Assembly: GCA_937858255.1 (NCBI GenBank) | Contig: CALLZQ010000620.1 | Span: 1-7,347 of the forward strand | From: an uncultured Tabrizicola sp. | GTDB lineage: Bacteria > Pseudomonadota > Alphaproteobacteria > Rhodobacterales > Rhodobacteraceae | Reading direction: 5' to 3' | Length of the DNA: 7,347 bases | In this document: positions 1-5,326 of the stretch, one piece after another | How positions within the stretch are numbered: position 1 is the first letter of the stretch | Layout of the letters: each line of letters opens with the position of its first letter | Notes under the pieces: model-generated | The model's database searches: none | What the model was told of the DNA's origin: nothing | The model's input: the letters and a program-made list of their open reading frames with translations, nothing else | Translations under genes and position numbers: made by a program

Positions 1-2
1 TC

Positions 3-218
3 CTGCTCCGTCCCAGCTTGTTCCGCCCGGGCCATGCCACGGGTCACTTTCTCTGGCTGCGGGCGGATCGCGAGGACACCATGCCCCCAGACCACCCCCG
101 CCCGAATCCGCCGCCAACCGGCAGTCTGGCCCAGCCGGCTGGCCGGGGCAATGGGCAAGCACCTGCAGAAAATCCAGACCAGCCGTCAGGACAGGCCGAT
201 CAGATCGCCCTCGACTGA
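3..218 (+). CDS. possible C-terminal end of an unidentified protein (partial at window edge)
   Basis: This frame is open from the left edge to a TGA at 216-218 and may be the end of a gene starting outside the window. Its last 45 residues are rich in Pro, Gln, Gly and Ala, like a disordered tail, and third codon positions are mostly G or C. Alternatively, a short independent protein could start at the ATG at 81, which has a GAGGA-like ribosome site a few bases upstream. I recognise no domain. Two other frames also read through much of this stretch, so the coding call is weak. Confidence 0.3.
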   Translation: MLRPSLFRPGHATGHFLWLRADREDTMPPDHPRPNPPPTGSLAQPAGRGNGQAPAENPDQPSGQADQIALD

Positions 219-345
219 CAAAGCTAGGGATTTTAGGGGGAAGTGGCAGCCCGTAGGGAAGGGCGCTTCTCTAGCAATATCAAGGGACTTGGCGTGTCCA
301 ACCCCCTCTGACCGCCCCATTGAAAACAATGGCGAAATTCGGCAC
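219..345. promoter_or_regulatory. candidate control region upstream of the initiator-like operon
   Basis: The stretch after the stop at 218 reads poorly as protein in all frames and contains operator-like structure: the dyad at 317-332 and the first of two 9-base direct repeats (TGTCCAACC at 295-303 and 347-355, 52 bases apart, about five helical turns). I could not pick a convincing -35/-10 pair. TTGAAA at 320-325 overlaps the dyad but has no good -10 partner. The initiator frame is open through this region, so part of it could still be translated. Confidence 0.4.
317..332. promoter_or_regulatory. perfect 16-bp inverted repeat, operator-like
   Basis: CCATTG-AAAA-CAATGG is a perfect dyad with 6-base arms and an A4 centre. 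Symmetric sites of this length with an AT-rich centre are typical binding sites for small dimeric helix-turn-helix phage repressors. It lies 13 bases upstream of the TTG that I use as start of the next gene. The cognate regulator is unknown. It could be one of the winged-helix proteins downstream or a repressor encoded outside the window. Confidence 0.45.
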
Positions 346-1308
346 TTGTCCAACCGTTTCGCGGGTTCCGAAAACGAAAACCCCGGCGCGCTGGCGGGCG
401 CATCCGGGGCAAACGTCAAAGCATTGCAGCTTCAGTCGGAAGGTTACACCGACACGCCCGCCGCTGCAAGGCGCGTCGATCAGAACGGCAACTGGAACCG
501 CGCCCGGTGGGGATGGCTCAAAGCGATCACGGGTGACGCTGATCTGTCGCCGATGGCCCGGCTTCTAGCCCACGTTCTTGCCACGCAGTTTTCGCATCAC
601 GAGACCGCCCATTGCGCGCCCGGCACCGACACGCTTGCCGATGCCCTTGCAACGTCTGTCGATACCATCAAGCGCGCCCTGCGCGATCTGGCGGCGGCGG
701 GATGGCTGATCAAGACTGAAGGGCGCGGGCGCGGGAATCGGTCTGAAATCTTCTTTCTGGGCGGCAACAACGTGGTGCCGATGATCTGTCCGAAGGGACC
801 GGAAGCGTCTGGCCATGACCGCCCGAAAGCGGCGCAAGCACCAACCAAGAAGCCCGGAAAAGGGGGCAATCCTGCACCCCTTACGGATCATGAAGGGGCA
901 CCGAAAAAGGGGGCAGATATGCGCGGAAAAGGGGGCAAACCTGCACCTTCCTATATAAAGGCTGACCCAAAGAATATCCAAAGGGCTGGCCAGCCGTCCG
1001 AAACACCGAATTCGCAGCGCCCTTCAAGCCGAATGGACTTCACCAACTTTGACCGGGCGATGACTTCGGAAAAGTGGGACCGCCCCTTGTTCCCGATCAA
1101 GCCTGACAGTGACGCGGTGGACGATTGGAACCGCTGGCTTGCCAAGCGCGGGCATCCGAGTGTCGCGCAGATTGCGCCGAAGAATGCTGGGGAATGGGGA
1201 CTGCCCTTCCGTCGGCCCCCTTCAGAGGCTGGAAGCATCGAAGTCATGCTGTCCGAGAAATGGGCGCGAGTGTTCACCCTGAAGGCCAAGGGGCGCGCCA
1301 ATGCGTGA
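346..1308 (+). CDS. winged-helix phage replication-initiator-like protein
   Basis: A DNA-binding protein of about 320 residues. With the start used here, a winged-helix domain spans roughly residues 50-138: an RWGWLKAI segment, a DLSPMAR helix, then a recognition-helix region (DTIKRALRDLAAAGWLIK) and a Gly/Arg-rich wing ending SEIFFL. A flexible Lys/Gly/Pro linker (about 165-220) with repeated GKGG(N/K)PAP units follows. The C-terminal domain of about 90 residues contains WNRWLAKRGHPS and ends with SEKWARVFTLK. The layout, a DNA-binding N-terminus, repeat-bearing linker and separate C-terminal domain, resembles lambda O-type initiators, but the replication role is inference. The start is uncertain: TTG 346 has no clear ribosome site, TTG 424 is possible, and ATG 151 or 34 would extend the frame through apparent control DNA. 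It overlaps the next gene by 8 bases. Confidence 0.7.
   Translation: MSNRFAGSENENPGALAGASGANVKALQLQSEGYTDTPAAARRVDQNGNWNRARWGWLKAITGDADLSPMARLLAHVLATQFSHHETAHCAPGTDTLADALATSVDTIKRALRDLAAAGWLIKTEGRGRGNRSEIFFLGGNNVVPMICPKGPEASGHDRPKAAQAPTKKPGKGGNPAPLTDHEGAPKKGADMRGKGGKPAPSYIKADPKNIQRAGQPSETPNSQRPSSRMDFTNFDRAMTSEKWDRPLFPIKPDSDAVDDWNRWLAKRGHPSVAQIAPKNAGEWGLPFRRPPSEAGSIEVMLSEKWARVFTLKAKGRANA
858..937 (+). repeat. three copies of an 11-base repeat (iteron-like) inside the initiator-like gene
   Basis: AAAAGGGGGCA occurs at 858-868, 905-915 and 927-937. Copies 1 and 3 belong to a longer 24-base near-identical direct repeat (855-878 and 924-947, one mismatch) in the same reading frame. Copy 2 sits in a different codon phase and encodes a different peptide (KKGA rather than KGG). 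Conservation across reading frames argues that the DNA sequence itself matters, as in iterons located within lambda O. An AT-rich run (CTATATAAAG, 951-960) follows closely. Confidence 0.45.
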
Positions 1309-1624
1309 ACAGGCCCATGACCGATGGCTGCGCGCCGTGATGCACGACCGGGGACTGTCCCCGGCAGCGCGGGCGCTGGCAACCGTGCTGATTGCGGACT
1401 TCCTAGGAACGGCCCGTGTCCCCGATACCGACGCCTTCGCCAAGGCGATCTGCACGTCGCAGCGCACCGCGCGCCGTGCGCTGGATCAGTTGGCCGATGC
1501 CGGATGGCTGATCATGCCAGACCGCCCCAAGCGCGGCGATCCGACGTGCATCATCCTGACCGAACGCTGCGCCGTCCTGCCCTTTCCCGACGCAACCCAA
1601 ACCCAACAAGGACCAGCAACATGA
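1301..1624 (+). CDS. small winged-helix protein, paralogue of the preceding gene product
   Basis: This 107-residue protein is essentially one winged-helix domain. Residues 8-80 line up with the N-terminal domain of the upstream protein: RWLRAV against RWGWLKAI, GLSPAARALATVL against DLSPMARLLAHVL, and TSQRTARRALDQLADAGWLIM against TSVDTIKRALRDLAAAGWLIK. It lacks the linker and C-terminal domain. The ATG at 1301 overlaps the upstream stop by 8 bases and has AAGGGG seven bases before it, so translation is probably coupled. Its stop overlaps the next start as ATGA. A plausible role is a regulator or competitor binding the same or a related site as the larger protein, which is inference. It could also be an independent replication or regulatory factor. 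Confidence 0.8.
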   Translation: MREQAHDRWLRAVMHDRGLSPAARALATVLIADFLGTARVPDTDAFAKAICTSQRTARRALDQLADAGWLIMPDRPKRGDPTCIILTERCAVLPFPDATQTQQGPAT

Positions 1625-1893
1625 CCGACCAAGAACGCATCGAAGCGAAGCAAGCGGCTGCGGACCAAGCCGCAGCCTGCATCCGCGAGTGCATGGCGCT
1701 GATGCGCGAAAGCGGGATGCCTTGGGATAGCATCATCGCAGGTGCCCATGCCGAAGTCGTCAGTGCCATGACGCTGACCTTCGGCGGGCAGATGGCGGCG
1801 CATTGCTGCACCAGCGCCGCCGAACGGGTCTGCACTCTGCCTTCGGCGGCGGATCACGCGCTTGCCAGCGCCAGACCAGCGGGCAGCGCGTGA
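1621..1893 (+). CDS. hypothetical phage protein of 90 residues
   Basis: The ATG at 1621 overlaps the previous stop in an ATGA arrangement and is preceded by AAGGA eight bases upstream, so this is a coupled operon member. The protein starts with a charged, Gln/Ala-rich helix (residues 1-30) and continues with a mostly helical Ala-rich middle (SIIAGAHAEVVSAMTLTF, 40-57). It has four scattered cysteines, including an HCC triplet and a later VC. There is no signal peptide and no clear membrane segment. I do not recognise a family. Position, last in an early or middle operon just before the terminase, suggests an accessory phage protein of unknown function. Confidence 0.65.
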   Translation: MTDQERIEAKQAAADQAAACIRECMALMRESGMPWDSIIAGAHAEVVSAMTLTFGGQMAAHCCTSAAERVCTLPSAADHALASARPAGSA

Positions 1894-1942
1894 CCTTCGC
1901 GGGTCCTTGTCAGCCCTGACCTATACGGGGGGCAGAGGCGCG

Positions 1943-1978
1943 ATGCTTGAAGCTATGCAAGAATTTACAAGGGGTTAA
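1943..1978 (+). CDS. possible 11-residue leader minigene before the small terminase
   Basis: An ATG at 1943 with AGAGG four bases upstream opens a frame of 11 codons (MLEAMQEFTRG) that ends in TAA at 1976-1978, three bases before the small terminase ATG. The ribosome site of the terminase gene (AAGGGG, 1969-1974) lies inside its last codons. Ribosomes finishing the minigene would therefore cover or hand over at the terminase start. It is in the same frame as the terminase gene, so it could also be a remnant of a longer N-terminus cut by a stop. It is short enough to be chance. Confidence 0.25.
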   Translation: MLEAMQEFTRG

Positions 1979-1981
1979 AAG

Positions 1982-2482
1982 ATGCGGATCATGTCGGAAC
2001 TGCCGGGGCTGGGGGGCGACAAGCCCGTCCATCGCATTGGCGGTTCCGACCTTTGCGACCTGTTCGGCATTACGCCGGGGATGCTGACCACCCTTGGCAA
2101 GCGCGATATCGTCGTTCGTCTTGGCCATGATGCCTATGACCTTGAAGAAAGCACCCGCCGTTACATCGCCAGCCTGCGCGAGACGGCAAGCGGGCGCGGC
2201 GGCGAAGAACAGGTGTTGAACCTAACCAGCGAACGGGCGCGGCTGGCACGGGAACAGGCCGACGCGCAGGCCCTGAAGAACGCCGTCCTGCGCGGCGAAT
2301 ACGTCCCGGCAAGCGACGTGGAACGGGCTTGGTCCGATACCCTGCGCGCCCTTCGTTCCCGGCTTCTGGCGGTGCCTTCCCGGCTGCGCCAGTCCATGCA
2401 GCACCTGACCACCAGCGACGTGACCATGATCGACCGCGAACTGCGCGACGCTTTGCAGGAACTTGGCAATGCCGACGCTTGA
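1982..2482 (+). CDS. terS: phage terminase small subunit, Nu1 type
   Basis: A DNA-recognition subunit of 166 residues for the packaging motor, which binds the packaging start site and recruits the large subunit. An N-terminal winged helix (about 21-65) contains DLCDLFGITPGML and ends in TRRYIASLRE. A long charged helix follows (about 80-105, ERARLAREQADAQALKN), then GEYVP and an AW...LRSRLLAVPSRLRQ segment. This is the order expected for the Nu1/COG4220 family, where the C-terminus contacts the large subunit. The ATG at 1982 is supported by AAGGGG seven bases upstream, and the in-frame ATG at 1991 is worse placed. The gene overlaps the large subunit gene by 14 bases, in keeping with subunits made together. 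Confidence 0.85.
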   Translation: MRIMSELPGLGGDKPVHRIGGSDLCDLFGITPGMLTTLGKRDIVVRLGHDAYDLEESTRRYIASLRETASGRGGEEQVLNLTSERARLAREQADAQALKNAVLRGEYVPASDVERAWSDTLRALRSRLLAVPSRLRQSMQHLTTSDVTMIDRELRDALQELGNADA

Positions 2483-4247
2483 CCAGATCACGAAGCAGGC
2501 GCTGCGCGCCCTGATCCCCCCGCCGCGCCTGCGCCTGTCGGAATGGATCGAACGGGAAATCGTGCTGCCCGACGGGGTGTCCGCCTTGCCCGGCCCGGTT
2601 CGCCTTTGGCCGTTTCAGCGCGAGATTGCCGACGCCATAGGCGACGCGGAAATCGAACGGGTGACTCTGGTGAAGCCCGTCCGGGTAGGGTTCACCACGC
2701 TTCTGACCAGCGCCCTTGCGTCCTTCGTGGCCAATGAACCCGCGCCGATCCTCTGCCTTCTGCCCGCTGAAGCGGATTGCCGCGACTACATGGTGTCGGA
2801 TATCGAACCGATCTTCGCGGCATCCCCGGCGCTTGCCGCTGCCCTGTCGGATGAACAGGACGAGTCCGGGCGCAACACGCTTCTGTCACGCCGCTTCCCC
2901 GGCGGATCGTTGAAAGTGGTCGCGGCAAAGGCACCGCGCAACCTGCGCCGCCACAACGTCCGGGTTCTGTTCATGGACGAAGCCGACGGCATGGAATCGA
3001 CCGCCGAAGGTTCGCCGATCCTCTTGGCCGAACGCCGCACCATGTCCTTTCCCGACCGAAAGATCGTTCTGGGCAGCACCCCGGTTCACGATGAAACCAG
3101 CCATGTTCTGCGCGCCTATGCCCAATCCGACGCCCGAATCTATGAAGTGCCATGCCCCGAATGTGGGGCGATGAGCGAACTTCTGTGGCCCGATATCGTC
3201 TGGGATGCAGGCGCGCCCGAAACTGCCCGCTGGCGCTGCCCGCATTGCGCCGCAGAGGTATCGGAACGGCACAAGCCGGATATGGTCGCGGCTGGCCAGT
3301 GGCGCGCCACAAGGCCCGAAATCCGGGGCCATGCCGGGTTCCGCATGAATGCCCTGATATCGCTGCACTCGAACGCGGCATGGGGCAAGCTGGCGGCGGA
3401 ATTCGTCCAGGCGAAAGACGATCCGACCACCCTGCAAACCTTTGTGAACACGATCCTTGGCCAAGGCTGGCGCAGCGCCGGGGATGAGCTGGCCGAAGAT
3501 GAGCTGATGGCCCGCGCCGAACCCTTCGGGCTTGCCGCCGTGCCCGCCGAAGTGTTGGCCGTGACGGTTGGTGTGGACGTGCAGCACGACCGCCTAGAAG
3601 TCACCTATCTGGGCTGGACCGAAGGCGGCGTGGCCCTTGTGCTGGGGCATCGGGTCATCTGGGGGCAGTATGACGCCGAAGAAACTTGGGTCGAACTGGA
3701 CGGGCTGATCGGTGCCCGCTTCCCCCATGCGCTTGGCGGCAAGATCGGGGTGGACGCCTGCGCCATAGACGCGGGCGACGGGGTGTCCATGCACCACGTT
3801 ACCGCCTTTGCCACGCCCCGGACGCGGCGCAAGGTGCTGGCGATCAAGGGCGCACCCGGCAACCGTCCGATGATCGAACGGGCAGGATCGACCACCAAGA
3901 CGGGCGCGCGCCTGTGGATCATCGGTGTGGACACTGTGAAGCTGCAACTGTTCGGGCGGCTGGCGCAGGCGGGCAGCTTCCGGTTTTCGGCCGATCTGCC
4001 CCCGGTCTGGTTTGAACAGCTTGCGTCCGAACGGTCAGTGGTGCGCTACACGCGAGGCCAGCCGGCGCGCAGCTTCATTCGGATTCCGGGGCGGCGGGCA
4101 GAGGCGCTTGACTGTGTGGTCTATGCCTTCGCCGCGCGGGCGTTGCTTAATCTGGACTATGACCAGCGCCGCGCCGATCTTTCGACCGAAGCCGCGCCCG
4201 CGCCGAAACGCGCGCCGGTGCTGGCGTCAAGCTGGATGCAGCGATAG
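2469..4247 (+). CDS. terL: phage terminase large subunit, GpA family
   Basis: An ATP-driven DNA packaging motor and cos-cutting endonuclease of 592 residues that acts with the small subunit at the portal. The N-terminus has the family's LSEW (23-26) and WPFQREI (47-53). The ATPase half shows the deviant Walker A of GpA proteins (KPVRVGFTT, 69-77), Walker B VLFMDEAD (166-173) and coupling motif GSTP (202-205). A zinc-ribbon pair, CPEC and CPHC (Cys 229, 232, 257, 260), separates it from the nuclease half. There, VGVDVQ (Asp 370), GVDACAID (Asp 429) and EALDCVVYA (Asp 548) are the likely metal-binding acidic positions. ATG 2469 is chosen over TTG 2463 because AGGA lies eight bases upstream. All key motifs are present, so it should be active. 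Its stop directly abuts the stop of a convergent gene. Confidence 0.95.
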   Translation: MPTLDQITKQALRALIPPPRLRLSEWIEREIVLPDGVSALPGPVRLWPFQREIADAIGDAEIERVTLVKPVRVGFTTLLTSALASFVANEPAPILCLLPAEADCRDYMVSDIEPIFAASPALAAALSDEQDESGRNTLLSRRFPGGSLKVVAAKAPRNLRRHNVRVLFMDEADGMESTAEGSPILLAERRTMSFPDRKIVLGSTPVHDETSHVLRAYAQSDARIYEVPCPECGAMSELLWPDIVWDAGAPETARWRCPHCAAEVSERHKPDMVAAGQWRATRPEIRGHAGFRMNALISLHSNAAWGKLAAEFVQAKDDPTTLQTFVNTILGQGWRSAGDELAEDELMARAEPFGLAAVPAEVLAVTVGVDVQHDRLEVTYLGWTEGGVALVLGHRVIWGQYDAEETWVELDGLIGARFPHALGGKIGVDACAIDAGDGVSMHHVTAFATPRTRRKVLAIKGAPGNRPMIERAGSTTKTGARLWIIGVDTVKLQLFGRLAQAGSFRFSADLPPVWFEQLASERSVVRYTRGQPARSFIRIPGRRAEALDCVVYAFAARALLNLDYDQRRADLSTEAAPAPKRAPVLASSWMQR

Positions 4248-4709
4248 CTACACCTTCTCTAGATCGGCGCCGCGGCTCATAGACTTTGCTTGCAACAGCG
4301 GATTCAAAGGCTCGCGCCAACAGTCTTCAATCTCTCGCGAAACCTCGTGGTCAAGATACTCATTGTCGAAAGTAATATTAACGTTTTCCCAAACGTCTCT
4401 ATACTGTTCAGGAAGAAAATGCTTTATGACAAACAAGGTCGGCCTTCGATCCCCAAACGCCGAGCGCTGAATCAACAACCCATCTGGGACAGACACACCC
4501 CTTGATCTGAGTTCCTCTGGATTCAACAGAACTTCGGCGACAAATCGGGGACGATCCAAGTGCGGCGTTTCTGAAAAATCCGCCAATACCGATCTAAACG
4601 GCTTGGAAGTGACGAAATCTATGATCCTATCATAGCAGACTCGCATGACACCTTTCAGTTCGGACTGTGTGTAAGAAAGCGTTTCGAATGGATCATTCAA
4701 CATCTGCAC
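4248..4709 (-). CDS. NHLP-leader-like protein without an obvious core peptide
   Basis: A 153-residue protein, second gene of a two-gene minus-strand unit. The GTG start is set by GGAGG six bases upstream; an ATG two codons later is too far from it. Residues 28-85 align without gaps to 21-78 of the upstream gene's product, 16 of 58 identical by hand count. The strongest part is LLNPEELRSRGVSVPDG against LLSLESLRSAGANLPED. The run F-x5-LLNP-x2-L-x3-G-x3-P-(D)-G followed by two strand-like stretches ending HFLP matches my recollection of the nitrile-hydratase-leader-peptide (NHLP) consensus. After residue 100 it has an acidic, Asn-rich C-terminus with one Cys at 130 and no Gly/Cys tail. It could be a second precursor, a carrier or partner, or an unrelated accessory protein. 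The DNA is clearly AT-richer than its neighbours. Confidence 0.75.
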   Translation of the reverse strand: MQMLNDPFETLSYTQSELKGVMRVCYDRIIDFVTSKPFRSVLADFSETPHLDRPRFVAEVLLNPEELRSRGVSVPDGLLIQRSAFGDRRPTLFVIKHFLPEQYRDVWENVNITFDNEYLDHEVSREIEDCWREPLNPLLQAKSMSRGADLEKV

Positions 4710-4744
4710 TTTCTGCCTCCACGAACCCTAGTTTCTGCAATGAT

Positions 4745-5119
4745 CTAGGCCAATTGAGTGCTGCCACCAGCGCACCCGCAAACACCCGCTGCGCCGCCGC
4801 CAGCACAGCCCGACCACGCCACATTCCGTTCAGCCATAGGATCACGGACGCTTTCGTCGAAGCGCTCACCCGTGTTCACATCTTCAAAGTAGCGACTAGT
4901 CACCCTGAAGTCCTCTGGGAGATTTGCGCCTGCACTTCTCAAAGACTCAAGCGACAACAATTGTGAGGCGTTTGCGAACGTCACTTCACCGGGGGGAGCG
5001 CTCCTAAAGGTCCGCATCCGTTCGACAAAGACAGTCGAAGTGATTGTGTTAATCAATTCATTGGTCATTGCAGTCAAGCGTTCCCGCATTACTTCTTCAC
5101 TCGGAAGATCATTCGGCAT
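4745..5119 (-). CDS. candidate RiPP precursor: NHLP-like leader with Gly/Cys-rich C-terminal core
   Basis: A 124-residue protein. The ATG at 5119 is chosen because GGAGGTG sits six bases upstream; the longer frame from 5173 begins with TTG and lacks such a site. Residues 10-40 are helical. Residues 48-73 carry the NHLP-like run F-x5-LLSLESLRSAGANLPEDF, then a strand-like stretch (RVTSRYFED) and a hydrophilic linker. From Trp102 to the end the composition changes abruptly: 8 Gly, 5 Ala and 3 Cys (105, 114, 116) in 23 residues, with GCAGG occurring twice. Leader domain plus small Gly/Cys tail is the layout of a ribosomally made, modified peptide, with the cysteines as candidate azoline or thioether sites. 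No YcaO, radical-SAM, lanthionine enzyme, peptidase or ABC exporter is nearby, so maturation would have to be in trans. A plain metal-binding or low-complexity tail is the alternative. Confidence 0.75.
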   Translation of the reverse strand: MPNDLPSEEVMRERLTAMTNELINTITSTVFVERMRTFRSAPPGEVTFANASQLLSLESLRSAGANLPEDFRVTSRYFEDVNTGERFDESVRDPMAERNVAWSGCAGGGAAGVCGCAGGSTQLA

Positions 5120-5150
5120 CGCGGCACCTCCAATGTTAAACATGTCTGCT

Positions 5151-5178
5151 ATGATGCCATAGCCCATCTGCAAGTCAA
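5151..5178 (-). promoter_or_regulatory. candidate promoter of the minus-strand cassette
   Basis: Reading the minus strand, TTGACT (5178-5173) is followed after 16 bases by CATCAT (5156-5151), five of six and four of six matches to sigma-70 hexamers. Transcription would start near 5144 and give a leader of about 25 bases that includes the ribosome site of the precursor gene. Other -10 registers are possible. It lies about 90 bases from the CACTA/TAGTG sites in front of the divergent regulator gene. Confidence 0.35.
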
Positions 5179-5253
5179 CTGCTTGCTCGGCGAGTTCTCG
5201 AACCTCAAGCCGCCAGACCTGCCGCTGCGAGTGGGCCGGAGAACATCTTGGCG

Positions 5254-5266
5254 ATCACTTCGTGAT
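5254..5266. repeat. perfect 13-bp inverted repeat upstream of the regulator promoter
   Basis: ATCAC-TTC-GTGAT is a perfect dyad with 5-base arms and a 3-base centre, ending three bases before the TTGACA at 5269. It may be an extra operator in the divergent control region. It differs in sequence from the CACTA/TAGTG sites, so it would be read by a different protein or domain. No run of T follows, so it is not a terminator. Confidence 0.35.
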
Positions 5267-5268
5267 AG

Positions 5269-5304
5269 TTGACACTACATGAATCATAGTGCTATTTGAC
5301 ACTA
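5269..5304 (+). promoter_or_regulatory. promoter with three alternating CACTA/TAGTG half-sites before the MerR-like gene
   Basis: TTGACA (5269-5274) is a consensus -35. The -10 is weak (TATTTG at 5293-5298, 18-base spacer, or CTATTT one base earlier). CACTA (5273-5277) and TAGTG (5287-5291) form a 19-bp dyad lying between the two elements, which is the position MerR-family proteins use. A third half-site, CACTA (5300-5304), pairs with the same TAGTG across 8 bases. The 9-base direct repeat TTGACACTA occurs at 5269 and 5296. This suggests autoregulation by the downstream gene product, which is inference. Confidence 0.5.
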
Positions 5305-5326
5305 AACCACATCGTGAGGGCGCGCC

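Noticed and set aside
34..345. Long N-terminal extension of the initiator-like protein starting at 34 or 151
   Set aside because: The encoded residues look random, the stretch holds a perfect operator-like dyad and phased repeats, and no good ribosome site was seen at either ATG. The paralogous small protein begins close to the winged helix.
1909..1920. 12-bp inverted repeat GTCAG-CC-CTGAC in the gap before the small terminase
   Set aside because: Too short for a terminator (no T run, 2-base loop) and without promoter elements around it. I have no argument against chance.
4256..4285. GC-rich palindrome (CGGCGCCG) just after the convergent stops as a shared terminator
   Set aside because: No loop and no following T run on either strand.
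5120..5173. Longer start (TTG at 5173) for the precursor-like gene
   Set aside because: The ATG at 5119 has a near-perfect ribosome site at six bases, while the longer version would translate through that site and the candidate promoter.
5191..5203. Nested small dyads CGAG-TT-CTCG and GTTC-TC-GAAC in the divergent intergenic region
   Set aside because: Four-base arms are expected by chance in a region of this size, and they do not line up with either candidate promoter.
4243..5271. Direct repeats at the ends of the cassette (GATAG near 4243 and 5264) as insertion scars
   Set aside because: Only five bases match, there is no transposase or inverted terminal repeat, and the match is within chance.
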